DNA of 64,000 nucleotides from Thalassotalea sp. 273M-4 (GTDB taxonomy: Bacteria > Pseudomonadota > Gammaproteobacteria > Enterobacterales > Alteromonadaceae). The notes beneath the pieces are model-generated. The model did not search any database. It was given only the letters and a program-made list of their open reading frames with translations, and was not told where the DNA came from. Shown piece after piece: positions 17,837 to 27,701 of the stretch. Position 1 is the stretch's first letter. Each line of letters opens with the position of its first letter. Made by a program: the position numbers and the translations under genes. The stretch covers positions 2,294,001 to 2,358,000 of the forward strand of contig NZ_CP166961.1 in assembly GCF_041410465.1 (NCBI RefSeq), read 5' to 3'.

Positions 17837-18478
17837 CTAAAAGTCTAAGTTAATACCCGCAAAGAAACCTTTGGCTTCGTATTCAAATGGGATGGTGACA
17901 TCGCCTAAGTCTTCAATTTCAAGCTTTTGCGCACGATAGCCAGCCAACAAGTCAAAATTTAGGGCGTATGCACCAATTTCATATTTGATCCCAACTTGTA
18001 AGTCTGAAATGCTGTTATCGTCGTAACTAAAGCCATCGCCTTTGGCGTATAAAAATAACGGTGTCGCCGGAATCCCCACTTCTAACATGGCGTATGCATG
18101 AGGAATAGCACCATCAAATTCTTCTTCAATCAGCTCTTGTAAAATACGGGCATTTTGAAATAGTGATGCACCGACACCAATATCAAATGTTACCAGATCA
18201 TTATCAAGAATTTCATAGTAAAGCGTAAAATCAATTTTATCGTAGGCTAAGTCAGAAGAATCGACCGTTGAATAACCGGCCTTGATATTTGGCACAAGTG
18301 GAATTGGGTGTTCAAACGAGGCCGAAAAAGCGGGTTGGCCTTTATCGCCCATATCGTCACCGGCTAATTCTAGGTTTTGCTTCCAGTAAGTTGCTTCGAA
18401 TTCAGCGCCCAACAGCATATCGGCTTGAGCTGCAGATGAGGCGACTAAAATCGCTGAAGCTAATAGTAATTTTTTCAT
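17837..18478 (-). CDS. TIGR04219 family outer-membrane beta-barrel protein
   Basis: Exported protein of 213 residues with a signal peptide (MKKLLLASAILVASSAAQA) and alternating beta-strand pattern, ending in a C-terminal aromatic residue (GFFAGINLDF), the usual signal for outer-membrane barrel insertion. Strand motifs such as GAEFEATYWKQN and the Tyr/Asp pattern in KIDFTLYYEIL resemble the TIGR04219 family common in marine gammaproteobacteria. GGGA lies 5 nt before the ATG. It is inserted between ruvC and ruvA and is probably transcribed alone. Function unknown. Confidence 0.8.
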   Translation of the reverse strand: MKKLLLASAILVASSAAQADMLLGAEFEATYWKQNLELAGDDMGDKGQPAFSASFEHPIPLVPNIKAGYSTVDSSDLAYDKIDFTLYYEILDNDLVTFDIGVGASLFQNARILQELIEEEFDGAIPHAYAMLEVGIPATPLFLYAKGDGFSYDDNSISDLQVGIKYEIGAYALNFDLLAGYRAQKLEIEDLGDVTIPFEYEAKGFFAGINLDF

Positions 18479-18664
18479 AATTTCCCTTTTTATTTTTGTA
18501 TGTAATTATTATTAACAGCAAGTGGTAAATATTACCGACTTTTGAATCCGTATCTTTTTAATAAATGCAGTGCATTATAGCGTTTTTATAACCAGATAAT
18601 TTAACCATATTGTTGCTAGAAATGCACAACTAATGAGGTAACATCCGACCTAGGTCAAATCAAA

Positions 18665-19192
18665 TTATCGCAATCGACCTCGAACGGTTTTCTTCGCTTG
18701 CCCAGCCATTTTTACTAATGAGTCAAAACTGTGACCGTGACAAATAGCCACCGCTAATGCATCGGCCGCATCCGCTTGCGGTGTGCATGGTAATTTTAAA
18801 AACGTGGTCACCATATGCTGAACTTGCTCTTTACTCGCCGCGCCTGTGCCAACGACAGCTTGTTTTATTTGCCTTGCGGAATATTCGGCAACGTCTAGTC
18901 CCCGATTTGTTGCGGCCACCATCGCCACGCCGCGTGCTTGCCCAAGCTTTAAAGCGCCGCCTGGGTTTAAGCCCATAAACACTTGTTCTATGGCAAACAT
19001 ATCGGGTTTAAACTGAACAATAAGCTCAGACACTCCAGCAAAAATAATTTGCAAGCGCTTAGACTGATCATCACCGGCACTTAAGGTTTTAATACAACCA
19101 CTGCCGAGATAATTGAACGTGCGTCCTTTCTTTTCAATCACACCGTACCCCGTTAAACGAGAGCCTGGGTCGATGCCAAGTATTATGCTCAT
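18665..19192 (-). CDS. ruvC: Crossover junction endodeoxyribonuclease RuvC
   Basis: Holliday-junction resolvase of 175 residues with an RNase H-like fold. The metal-binding carboxylates are visible in [22 protein letters not shown] and [15 protein letters not shown]. In this genome it is separated from ruvAB by the TIGR04219 gene but remains on the same strand next to aspS. Confidence 0.98.
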   Translation of the reverse strand: MSIILGIDPGSRLTGYGVIEKKGRTFNYLGSGCIKTLSAGDDQSKRLQIIFAGVSELIVQFKPDMFAIEQVFMGLNPGGALKLGQARGVAMVAATNRGLDVAEYSARQIKQAVVGTGAASKEQVQHMVTTFLKLPCTPQADAADALAVAICHGHSFDSLVKMAGQAKKTVRGRLR

Positions 19193-19231
19193 ATCAACAC
19201 AACATCATGTTATTTTTTATACCATAAATAA

Positions 19232-19259
19232 AAATGGCTGATTATACAATCAGCCATTT
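19232..19259 (-). terminator. Hairpin between aspS and ruvC
   Basis: Twelve-bp perfect stem AAATGGCTGATT / AATCAGCCATTT with loop GTAT on the minus strand, followed by a moderately T-rich tail. It lies 36 bp after the aspS stop and 40 bp before the ruvC start. It probably terminates or attenuates aspS transcription. Confidence 0.7.
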
Positions 19260-19295
19260 ATTCTAAATTTTATCAACGCAATAAGGTATTTAACC

Positions 19296-21080
19296 TTATT
19301 TTTCGTCCTCATTTTGCTCTGCGGCAATGGACTGAATACCCAATTCAACCAACTGAGCTGGGTTGGCGTTACCAGGAGCATTGGTTAATGGACAAGCTGC
19401 TGTCGTGGTTTTAGGGAATGCCATCACATCACGGATAGAGCTTGCGCCAGTCATTAACATCACGATTCGGTCAAGACCAAAAGCCAAACCTGCGTGTGGC
19501 GGTGTACCATAACGTAAAGCTTCAAGTAAGAAGCCAAACTTCTCTTGCGCTTCTTCGTCGCTGATCCCTAAAATTCTAAAGACAGCGGCTTGCATTTGTG
19601 CATCGTGAATACGAACAGAGCCACCACCTAATTCACAACCGTTTAAAACCATATCGTAAGCATTAGATAAAGCGCCAATTGGGTTAGCTTCTAGCTCTTC
19701 TGGTGTCATATTACTTGGTGCGGTGAATGGGTGGTGCAATGCGTGTAATGCGCCCTTGTCTTCTTCAAACATTGGGAAGTCAACAACCCATAATGGTTTC
19801 CACTCATCCGAAACGATACCTAAGTCTTCACCCAATTTAAGACGTAATGCTCCTAAAGCTTCGGTTACCACATTGTAGCTGTCTGCACCGAAGAAGATAA
19901 TATCGCCTGATTGAGCGCCCGTGCGTTGTAGTAGCTCAGTGACGGCGGTTTCTGGTAAAAATTTAAGGATAGGCGACTGAATGCCTTCCATTCCGGCATC
20001 AAGGTCGTTCACTTTCATCCAAGCCAGACCTTTAGCGCCGTAAATCCCAACAAACTTAGTGTATTCGTCAATGTTCTTACGAGAGAACTTACCTGCTCCC
20101 CCTGGTACACAAATTACCGACACTCGACCTTTAGGGTCGTTTGCAGGACCAGAGAATACTTTAAATTCTACGTCTTTTAAGATGTCGGCTACGTCAACAA
20201 TCTCAAGAGGGTTACGTAAATCTGGCTTATCAGAACCGTAACGTTGCATCGCCTCGGCGTAGGTCATGTGCGGGAATGTGCCTAAATCGACGTTCAATAG
20301 CGATTGGAACAATTCACGGATCATGGTTTCAGCCACATCCATCACTTGCTCAGCACTCATAAACGACGTTTCTAAATCGATTTGAGTAAATTCAGGTTGA
20401 CGGTCAGCACGTAAATCTTCATCACGAAAACACTTAACGATTTGGTAGTAACGCTCCATACCCGACATCATCAACAACTGTTTAAATAGCTGTGGTGATT
20501 GTGGCAAAGCAAAGAAATTACCTTTTTGCGTACGACTAGGCACCAAGTAATCGCGAGCCCCTTCGGGGGTAGCGGCGGTTAAAATGGGGGTTTCAATGTC
20601 CATAAAGCCCTGCTTTTCTAGAGAAGCACGAACTTGTGATGTTACTTTGGCACGAAAACGTAAACGCTCGGTCATTTCTGGACGACGTAAATCAAGGTAG
20701 CGGTACTTAAGACGTTGCTCTTCTGAATTCTTTTGATGATCGTCCAAAGTTAAAGGCAACGGGGCAGCTTTATTTAAAATAGTAAGCTCTAAACCTAGTA
20801 CTTCAATCGCACCGGTTTTCATATCTTTATTAACTTGAGATTCAGGACGGGCACGTACTTTACCGGTAATCTGCACACAAAACTCATTACGTAATGTGTT
20901 AGCCGTTTCTAAAACCTCTTGTAAATCAGGATCAAACACCACTTGCACAATGCCTTCGCGATCGCGCAAATCTAAGAAGATAACGGCACCGAGGTCACGA
21001 CGACGATTAACCCAACCACAAAGAGTCACTTCCTGGCCAATGTGAGATTCATTTACCTCACCACAAAATAAGCTACGCAT
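19296..21080 (-). CDS. aspS: Aspartate-tRNA ligase AspS
   Basis: Class II synthetase of 594 residues. The N-terminal anticodon-binding OB domain has [22 protein letters not shown]. The catalytic domain shows motif 2-like [20 protein letters not shown] and motif 3 [12 protein letters not shown]. The bacterial-type GAD insertion domain (about 290-420) is present. It lacks features that would suggest a non-discriminating enzyme, but this cannot be decided by eye. Divergent from cmoA. Confidence 0.98.
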   Translation of the reverse strand: MRSLFCGEVNESHIGQEVTLCGWVNRRRDLGAVIFLDLRDREGIVQVVFDPDLQEVLETANTLRNEFCVQITGKVRARPESQVNKDMKTGAIEVLGLELTILNKAAPLPLTLDDHQKNSEEQRLKYRYLDLRRPEMTERLRFRAKVTSQVRASLEKQGFMDIETPILTAATPEGARDYLVPSRTQKGNFFALPQSPQLFKQLLMMSGMERYYQIVKCFRDEDLRADRQPEFTQIDLETSFMSAEQVMDVAETMIRELFQSLLNVDLGTFPHMTYAEAMQRYGSDKPDLRNPLEIVDVADILKDVEFKVFSGPANDPKGRVSVICVPGGAGKFSRKNIDEYTKFVGIYGAKGLAWMKVNDLDAGMEGIQSPILKFLPETAVTELLQRTGAQSGDIIFFGADSYNVVTEALGALRLKLGEDLGIVSDEWKPLWVVDFPMFEEDKGALHALHHPFTAPSNMTPEELEANPIGALSNAYDMVLNGCELGGGSVRIHDAQMQAAVFRILGISDEEAQEKFGFLLEALRYGTPPHAGLAFGLDRIVMLMTGASSIRDVMAFPKTTTAACPLTNAPGNANPAQLVELGIQSIAAEQNEDEK

Positions 21081-21380
21081 GTTTTTGTATCCTGAATTTT
21101 TTAATCAATTATGCAACCGTATTAAAACCGATTTGGCGCATCGGCGATGTTTACCATTGCATCTAAATTTGCAAATTTTAAAGGCGGTTATTATAAAGCA
21201 AACGGCAATAAAGTCACCTCCAAGCGAAAGCTTTCGCGCAATTATTGCTAAGTTTTAAGTCAAAGCCTAAAAAAGCAAATAAAAAACGAGAAAATAGAAC
21301 AACATCAAGCCAGATAATTTCTCTATAACGTTATTTTAAGATAAAATAAAAAGATTACCTTTTATGAATTAATCAGTTAA

Positions 21381-22115
21381 ATGACTACCTCAGATAAAGA
21401 TCTTATATTTTCAAAACCACAAGCTAAAGTCGCCGATTTTCGATTTGACGAGCAAGTTGTGGAAGTGTTTCCCGACATGATCAAACGTTCGGTACCCGGT
21501 TATAACACCATTATCGACACCATAGGTCAATTAAGTAACCAATACGCCAAAGACGGTACCAACATTTATGATTTGGGCTGTTCTTTAGGGGCGGCAAGTT
21601 TGGCCATGCGTCGTTCCATTGTTGATAAACAATGTCAAATTATTGCCATCGACAATTCGGATGCGATGGTCGAGCGCTGCAAGATTCACATCAATGCGTT
21701 CAAATCGGACACCCCTTGTGAGGTTAAAAAAGGCGATATATTAACGGAGCCAATGCAAAATGCGTCGGTTATCGTGCTAAATTTTACCTTACAATTTATA
21801 GCCAAAGAACACCGAGCAGAGCTCATCCAACGCATTTACGATGCCCTGATCCCTGGTGGTATTTTTATCTTGTCAGAAAAAATTTATGACCAAGATCCGA
21901 CCTGTAAATCTCTGTTAAATGAATTGCACCATAACTTTAAGCGCGCCAATGGCTACAGCGAACTTGAAATTGCGCAAAAGCGCACAGCCATCGAAAATGT
22001 GATGCTCCCCGATACTCTAGAAGAACATATGAAACGCTTACAAAAATCTGGTTTTGCCCATGGCAGCACGTGGTTTCAATGTTTTAACTTCTTTTCGCTT
22101 TTTGCCATTAAATAA
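21381..22115 (+). CDS. cmoA: Carboxy-SAM synthase CmoA
   Basis: Makes carboxy-S-adenosylmethionine from SAM and prephenate, for 5-oxyacetyl modification of U34 in tRNAs. The 244-residue product has the N-terminal [20 protein letters not shown] motif and the SAM-binding [11 protein letters not shown] loop, plus NFTLQFI and [10 protein letters not shown]. Only 17 bp separate it from cmoB. Confidence 0.96.
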   Translation: MTTSDKDLIFSKPQAKVADFRFDEQVVEVFPDMIKRSVPGYNTIIDTIGQLSNQYAKDGTNIYDLGCSLGAASLAMRRSIVDKQCQIIAIDNSDAMVERCKIHINAFKSDTPCEVKKGDILTEPMQNASVIVLNFTLQFIAKEHRAELIQRIYDALIPGGIFILSEKIYDQDPTCKSLLNELHHNFKRANGYSELEIAQKRTAIENVMLPDTLEEHMKRLQKSGFAHGSTWFQCFNFFSLFAIK

Positions 22116-22132
22116 CAAAGGCTTCTGTTTTT

Positions 22133-23098
22133 ATGACTCTTTTTAATTCTTTTTACCAGCAAATTGCTGGCAATCGTCTTTCCCATTGGCTCACCAGCCT
22201 ACCTGCCGAACTTGCTCGCTGGCAAAAAGAGGACCTGCATGGCGACTTTCAAAAATGGCAAAAAACCTTAGATGCCTTACCGAACACAACGCCATCAAGC
22301 ATTGATTTAACTGACGAGGTGCGTATTGGTGCTGCCAATGACATCAACTTAGGTGAGCAAAAGCGCATCGAAAATTTACTGATGAACTTTAAACCATGGC
22401 GCAAGGGTCCATACCATGTGCATGGTATTCATATTGATACCGAATGGCGCAGCGATTTTAAATGGGATCGATTAAAGCAGCACATCAGTGACCTATCTAA
22501 TCGCTACGTTTTAGATATCGGCTGTGGCAGTGGTTATCACTTATGGCGCATGCGTGGTGCGGGCGCTAAATTTGTGGTTGGCATCGACCCTACCCAGTTA
22601 TTCATGATGCAATTTATGGCGATGCAACACTTTATTCAAGATGACCAAGTTAATTTACTGCCATTGGGCGTTCAACACTTACCGGAACTAAAAGCTTTCG
22701 ATACCGTTTTTGCCATGGGGGTTTTATATCATCGCAAATCACCAATTGATTTTTTACAGCAATTGAAAGCGCAATTAGCCCCTGGTGGTGAACTTGTTCT
22801 TGAAACCTTAGTTATTGAAGGTGACGAAAATACGGTATTAGTGCCTGGCGATAGGTATGCAAAAATGCGCAATGTTTGGTTTTTACCAAGTACCAAAGCG
22901 CTGACGGCTTGGATGGAACGTCTAGGGTTTAAAAATGTCCGAGTGGTTAACACCGACCAAACCGCGTTTGAAGAGCAGCGCCAAACTCGCTGGATGGAAA
23001 CCGAATCGCTTGAAGACTTCTTAGACCCAAGCGATCCAAATAAAACCATTGAAGGCTATCCTGCCCCGCTTCGTGCGATCATTGTAGCCAACGTTTAA
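22133..23098 (+). CDS. cmoB: tRNA U34 carboxymethyltransferase CmoB
   Basis: Transfers the carboxymethyl group of carboxy-SAM to 5-hydroxyuridine-34, giving cmo5U. The 321-residue product has [23 protein letters not shown] motif [15 protein letters not shown], and [14 protein letters not shown]. Cotranscribed with cmoA and followed by a strong terminator. TrhO, encoded at 60243, makes the 5-hydroxyuridine substrate, so the window holds the whole ho5U-to-cmo5U route. Confidence 0.96.
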   Translation: MTLFNSFYQQIAGNRLSHWLTSLPAELARWQKEDLHGDFQKWQKTLDALPNTTPSSIDLTDEVRIGAANDINLGEQKRIENLLMNFKPWRKGPYHVHGIHIDTEWRSDFKWDRLKQHISDLSNRYVLDIGCGSGYHLWRMRGAGAKFVVGIDPTQLFMMQFMAMQHFIQDDQVNLLPLGVQHLPELKAFDTVFAMGVLYHRKSPIDFLQQLKAQLAPGGELVLETLVIEGDENTVLVPGDRYAKMRNVWFLPSTKALTAWMERLGFKNVRVVNTDQTAFEEQRQTRWMETESLEDFLDPSDPNKTIEGYPAPLRAIIVANV

Positions 23099-23115
23099 AA
23101 ACCGTCCTAAGCTCT

Positions 23116-23164
23116 AAGCTAAATGGCTATTTTTGTATAATTTATAGTCATTTAGCTTTTTTTT
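23116..23164 (+). terminator. Terminator of cmoAB
   Basis: Long stem AAGCTAAATG ... CATTTAGCTT with inner CTAT / ATAG pairing, followed by eight T. It starts 18 bp after the cmoB stop. Confidence 0.88.
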
Positions 23165-23221
23165 ATTGGTCATATTTTGTATGGTAAGAATTACATCATT
23201 AGGCTAAATAAGGTGCTCTGG

Positions 23222-24565
23222 ATGAATCAAGCTTGGCAATATCGACAACTGGATATTCAAAATACCCGACTTCAGGATCATCGTTCGCCATTTCAGCGTG
23301 ACCGTGCTCGCATTTTGCACTCTGCGGCATTTCGTCGTTTACAGTCAAAAACTCAAGTTATGGGCGTGGGCATGAGCGATTTTTACCGAACTCGCTTAAC
23401 CCATTCATTAGAAGCTGCACAAATCGGTTCAGGCATTAGCGCTCAATTGCGCTCTAAATACCCTAAGCAATGCCAGCAACTCTTACCTCAAGAAGACTCG
23501 TTAATCGAATCGTTGTGTTTAGCACACGACATTGGCCATCCCCCTTTTGGCCATGGCGGTGAAGTGGCCTTAAATTATATGATGCATAAGTTTGGTGGCT
23601 TTGAAGGCAATGGCCAAACCTTTCGTATTGTGACTCAATTAGAACGCTACACCGAACATTACGGAATGAATCTGTCTCGGCGCACTTTGCTAGGGCTGAT
23701 AAAATACCCACAATTTATCGACCGACTGAGCAACCATGAGCCCAGTGAACCGGTAAATTTTCGCCAGCTTAAAGCCAGCGATTGGCAACCGCCAAAAGGC
23801 TTATATTTAGATGATTCGACCGCTTTTCATTGGGTTTTAGAACCCCTTTGCGATAGCGATAAAGAGCTGTTTCAAACCATAAAGCAAAAGAAAAACACCC
23901 ACCATAAAACTCAGTTTAAATCGCTTGATTGCTCGATAATGGAATTGGCTGATGATATTGCCTACGGCATTCATGATATGGAAGATGCCATTGTAACTGG
24001 GGTGGTGAGTAAGCGTAGTTTTGTCAGTGCAGTGACTGAGAAGTTAGTCGACATTGGTGGTCAATGGGTCGAGCAACACGCCAACACATTGGCCGAGAAA
24101 TTATTTAGTAATCAACATCATCAGCAAAAAGATGCTATTGGTGCCTTGGTTAATTTTTTGATCACCAGTATCGAGCTAGTCGACATAAATCAAGCCGATG
24201 GCTTTGAATTTGAGCAACCTTTACTGCGATTTAACGCCCGTTTACCCAAAGAAGCTAATGCGGTGTTAAAGGTGTTTAAAGACTATGTACTTAATTATGT
24301 GATCAAGCAAACAGACATTCAACGACTGGAATACAAAGGCCAACAAATTGTTATGGAGTTATTCGAAGCCTTTGCCAGTGATCCACAAAGATTACTACCG
24401 CCAGCAACTTGTGAGCGCTGGCGATATGCGCAGGCTAATGGCCTTAACCCACATAGAGTTATTGCCGATTATTTGAGTGGCATGACCGACGAGTTTGCGA
24501 CCAAAGTTTATAACAACTTGTTTATTGCCGATGCCCAAGGCGTCAATGAAAACCACTGTTTTTAA
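23222..24565 (+). CDS. dgt: dGTP triphosphohydrolase family protein (Dgt-like)
   Basis: HD-domain enzyme that splits dNTPs into deoxynucleoside and triphosphate. The product from the ATG at 23222 (AAGGTG 7 nt upstream) is 447 residues. It shows FQRDRARILHSAAFRRLQSKTQV, the first metal His in RTRLTHSLEAAQIG, and the HD pair in CLAHDIGHPPFGHGGE. The frame is open 15 codons further upstream, but that start lies over the cmoB terminator region. Length matches the dGTPase-like (type 2) subfamily. Substrate preference among dNTPs cannot be told from sequence. Confidence 0.92.
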   Translation: MNQAWQYRQLDIQNTRLQDHRSPFQRDRARILHSAAFRRLQSKTQVMGVGMSDFYRTRLTHSLEAAQIGSGISAQLRSKYPKQCQQLLPQEDSLIESLCLAHDIGHPPFGHGGEVALNYMMHKFGGFEGNGQTFRIVTQLERYTEHYGMNLSRRTLLGLIKYPQFIDRLSNHEPSEPVNFRQLKASDWQPPKGLYLDDSTAFHWVLEPLCDSDKELFQTIKQKKNTHHKTQFKSLDCSIMELADDIAYGIHDMEDAIVTGVVSKRSFVSAVTEKLVDIGGQWVEQHANTLAEKLFSNQHHQQKDAIGALVNFLITSIELVDINQADGFEFEQPLLRFNARLPKEANAVLKVFKDYVLNYVIKQTDIQRLEYKGQQIVMELFEAFASDPQRLLPPATCERWRYAQANGLNPHRVIADYLSGMTDEFATKVYNNLFIADAQGVNENHCF

Positions 24566-24670
24566 TGCCCTCTTTACTAAGAGAACAAGGCGCTAGAGCG
24601 CTAAACCCGCTACGATAAAGGCTCATTATTATCGAGTCTTTACTTTATTTGGGGGTATAAGATTGAACGG

Positions 24671-25759
24671 CTAAATCGGTTTGATTTTATCGATCACATT
24701 AGCATTCTCACAGCTTTGCTGAAATTCATCGGCTAATCGTTCACTTTCACTGATCACTTGTTGCCAATAACTTATGCGTTGATGATCGGAGAGTTCGGTA
24801 AAGTCTTTACGATCAGGAATTTTGCCATAAGGCAATCGAGCAACAAATTCAGCTGTGGGCGCTAATACCACCACATTATCGAAATGTTCAGGGTTGGCAA
24901 ATCGATGTTTGACAAACTTATCAAACCAGCCCGGTTTAAATTCGTTATAAAAATGCGGATAAAGCACTAAGTCGTTATCATCGGTTTGAGTGGGGCTTGT
25001 TTGCGGCAAGAACGCTTGATCAAAATGATAATCGATAATACCACCGTCGCGATACATGCCTGGTCCCGCACCTGCAATATGCTTTACCCCATTCACCACT
25101 AAAGGAATGGCACCTGTTGCTAACAGAGCATCTTTGATATTGTTTTGCGTATAATTCACCACTGCAGAAGCTATGCCGTCTTTATAGTCAAAAGGAACAT
25201 AAGAGGTGTCAGTTGAAAAAATAACCCTCTGGTAATATTTGCCCAGATGCTTGCGATGTATTTGGTTGCCCAGCGCAGAAGCCATTAAACCAATAAGTTG
25301 CAATGGCTTAGGCTCATACCGAGTCAAACCGAGTGACTTGGCAACAATGGTATTGGTTTTTATAAGCGGATTTGAAACGATTTCATTAGCGCCATTAGCC
25401 CCTAAGACGTCACCCAGTAATTCTTCACTTTTTTGGGTAACTTGGTGAATGGTCGAGTTTTTGGCATAGGTTAAATGCGAATACCCGTCAATCAATCGGT
25501 TGATTGCCTCTAATGGCTGTTCTTGAGCGTAGCAGGAAAATCGCCAAGCCCCTGCCGACGAGCCCAGAGTGTATAAAGGAGTTTGTCGCCGTTGAAAGAA
25601 CTCACCACAAAAGTAACGGTCTAAGCCGGCTAATACAAACCATTTGGGGCCTCCACTGGCCCCAACTAATAATTTAAATAGGTCGGCGTTTAAGCCTTTT
25701 TCAGCGATAACGGACCGCGCCTGCTTTCCCGCTAAAATTTGTAATGCGTGACTCACCAC
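24671..25759 (-). CDS. Patatin-like phospholipase family protein
   Basis: Predicted serine lipid acyl-hydrolase of 362 residues. The oxyanion-type glycine loop is GASGGPKW (33-40), the nucleophile elbow GSSAG (66-70, Ser68) and the catalytic Asp lies in a DGG motif (YRDGGIIDYHF, about residue 236), giving the patatin Ser-Asp dyad. No signal peptide is evident, so it is probably cytoplasmic. It lies about 100 bp downstream of a Ser/Thr kinase gene on the same strand and may share its transcript. Substrate unknown. Confidence 0.82.
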   Translation of the reverse strand: MVSHALQILAGKQARSVIAEKGLNADLFKLLVGASGGPKWFVLAGLDRYFCGEFFQRRQTPLYTLGSSAGAWRFSCYAQEQPLEAINRLIDGYSHLTYAKNSTIHQVTQKSEELLGDVLGANGANEIVSNPLIKTNTIVAKSLGLTRYEPKPLQLIGLMASALGNQIHRKHLGKYYQRVIFSTDTSYVPFDYKDGIASAVVNYTQNNIKDALLATGAIPLVVNGVKHIAGAGPGMYRDGGIIDYHFDQAFLPQTSPTQTDDNDLVLYPHFYNEFKPGWFDKFVKHRFANPEHFDNVVVLAPTAEFVARLPYGKIPDRKDFTELSDHQRISYWQQVISESERLADEFQQSCENANVIDKIKPI

Positions 25760-25860
25760 TCTTCCTTTTGCCTATATTTTTCACGCCATAATACAACCTC
25801 GCAACCGCTCAATACAATAATTGTTCATTAATCTAGGCGAGCGGGTGGGAGAGATTATGG

Positions 25861-27693
25861 TTATTGCTGTTTAGGGTTTTTCGGATAAAAGTTATCCGGT
25901 AGCTGATTTACGTGTTCAAAAAATCGAGTATCTTTGTATGGCAGTTTCATAAATCCAGAAATGCCTCGGCCTTTTATTTGCGGTAATAAGTCGAGAATAT
26001 CTTGTAAGCATTGCTCAAATTCAGCCTTTTTATTGTGCTCGAGCAGCATAAAATAACTGTGAATTTTGAGATGCTTTTCAAGCACCTCAAATATAATACA
26101 GCCTGTGTGTTGAATTTCATTCAAGCGGGTGATCACGGCCATTACCTGATCAGGTAAATGCAAATATTCATCAGGATCTTTGCCATCTTCAAAATAAGAA
26201 TGTAATTGTGCCGAGGTATCAATCTCAGCCATTTTACTTATTTCAAAGGCAATGCGTTGCTGTTTATCCGCTTTAAAAGGTTGCTGTTCACAGTTGCGTT
26301 CAAAATGTAGGGTGTTGCGGGCATTAAACAAACAGGACTTAAACATCCCAATGCGAAAAATTCCTTGCGCTAAAGTCACCATATTATTAACCGCACTTTT
26401 AAAGGCATACTCTAAAGACTGATCAAATAAGGTGAGGTTAGAGTCAACATACACCCCTTCTTTCTCCCAGCGAATGGCTAACCCGCCAACCACAGGATAT
26501 TTAGCCAAACGACTGACGGCGGCTAAAAACGCCTTTTCGGTATCGCCCATGCCAACCAGAAAGTTTTTATAATATTTTTCCAATTGCACATCATCGATAT
26601 CAACCAAGCTGTCACGACTGGCCTCAGCGCGCAAAAATGATTTTCGCGAGCCATAAACCACCGTATCCATATCGTCTTTACTGGCACGGATCCATACCGG
26701 AATCACCGAGTCGATTGGCTTTTTACTTGGCTCTTTTGCCAACACCAAGTTTTTCAATAAATCGATATTTTCAATTAAATAATCACCACCTTGACGACGT
26801 TTTTGCGGATTATCGCTGAGCATTGCATCCAGTGCTTTGGCTAACATAATGGGCAAACCAAGCGAACTGGCAGTGATAACATTACTCCCATAACGACATG
26901 ATTGCCCCGAAGCGAGAGCATAAATCGTGGCTGCCATCCCCTGTTCATCAAAGCGTGGCGAAGACAATTCACCCGCTAACTGCTCAGGCCCAATAAAATA
27001 AATATCGCCCATCCGAGCATTGGTTTGTTGTAAGTCATCACTCATCAAATCCATCACATTATTGGCGCTGGTTTGACCGTCTTTATCGCATTGGGCCCAG
27101 ACAGAAGAGCCCCAATCAATTAACTGAAGCTGATTATTCGCTTCATTAAAGACAATGTTTGATGGCTTTATATCCCCATGTACTATCGGCTTAGAGATGC
27201 GATTGTTGTTTGGGTTTCGTAAAAAAATTAACAGTTCAATCAATTGAATGGTAATTTGTACGATAAGCTCTGCAGGTAAGGGCCCTTCTCGATGAGAAAT
27301 AACTTCTAAATCGACGCCTTTCGCTCTTTCCATATGAACAATGGATTGACGTTTAATTTTTAAATATTCGATTAAGCCCGGAATGCTCGGGTGATTGAGC
27401 ATCGACTGCATATAGGCCTCTTCGCTTAGCCTATCTTGAATATGCAAAGGCAATGTCACCCGAGAAAACTTAAATACATGCTCTTGTTGGGCCGGATTGA
27501 CCCCACAAAAAACAAAACCGTATGCGCCTTTTCCTAATAATTCGATATTGTCATAACCCATTTTAGATAATTGGCTATGGCACAAATCCAACCATTGTTT
27601 TAACTTGGCCGCATCCTTGTGACTTAATAAATATATTGACTGATCTTCAGCAATATAAAAATGTTGCAGTTTTTTAGGCGCAACGTTCGTCAT
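25861..27693 (-). CDS. Serine/threonine protein kinase with large C-terminal extension
   Basis: Eukaryotic-like kinase of 610 residues. The glycine loop is LLGKGAYGFVFCG (about 53-64), the ATP-anchoring Lys is in VFKFSR (about 75), the catalytic loop HGDIKPSNIVF (HGD instead of HRD) and the metal-binding motif IDWGSS in place of DFG. These substitutions are tolerated in active atypical kinases. The kinase domain ends about residue 310. The last 300 residues match nothing I recognise and have no membrane span. The gene follows the CNNM-type membrane protein by 8 bp and precedes the patatin gene, so a shared pathway is plausible but unproven. Confidence 0.8.
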   Translation of the reverse strand: MTNVAPKKLQHFYIAEDQSIYLLSHKDAAKLKQWLDLCHSQLSKMGYDNIELLGKGAYGFVFCGVNPAQQEHVFKFSRVTLPLHIQDRLSEEAYMQSMLNHPSIPGLIEYLKIKRQSIVHMERAKGVDLEVISHREGPLPAELIVQITIQLIELLIFLRNPNNNRISKPIVHGDIKPSNIVFNEANNQLQLIDWGSSVWAQCDKDGQTSANNVMDLMSDDLQQTNARMGDIYFIGPEQLAGELSSPRFDEQGMAATIYALASGQSCRYGSNVITASSLGLPIMLAKALDAMLSDNPQKRRQGGDYLIENIDLLKNLVLAKEPSKKPIDSVIPVWIRASKDDMDTVVYGSRKSFLRAEASRDSLVDIDDVQLEKYYKNFLVGMGDTEKAFLAAVSRLAKYPVVGGLAIRWEKEGVYVDSNLTLFDQSLEYAFKSAVNNMVTLAQGIFRIGMFKSCLFNARNTLHFERNCEQQPFKADKQQRIAFEISKMAEIDTSAQLHSYFEDGKDPDEYLHLPDQVMAVITRLNEIQHTGCIIFEVLEKHLKIHSYFMLLEHNKKAEFEQCLQDILDLLPQIKGRGISGFMKLPYKDTRFFEHVNQLPDNFYPKNPKQQ

Positions 27694-27701
27694 CCTATTG
27701 A

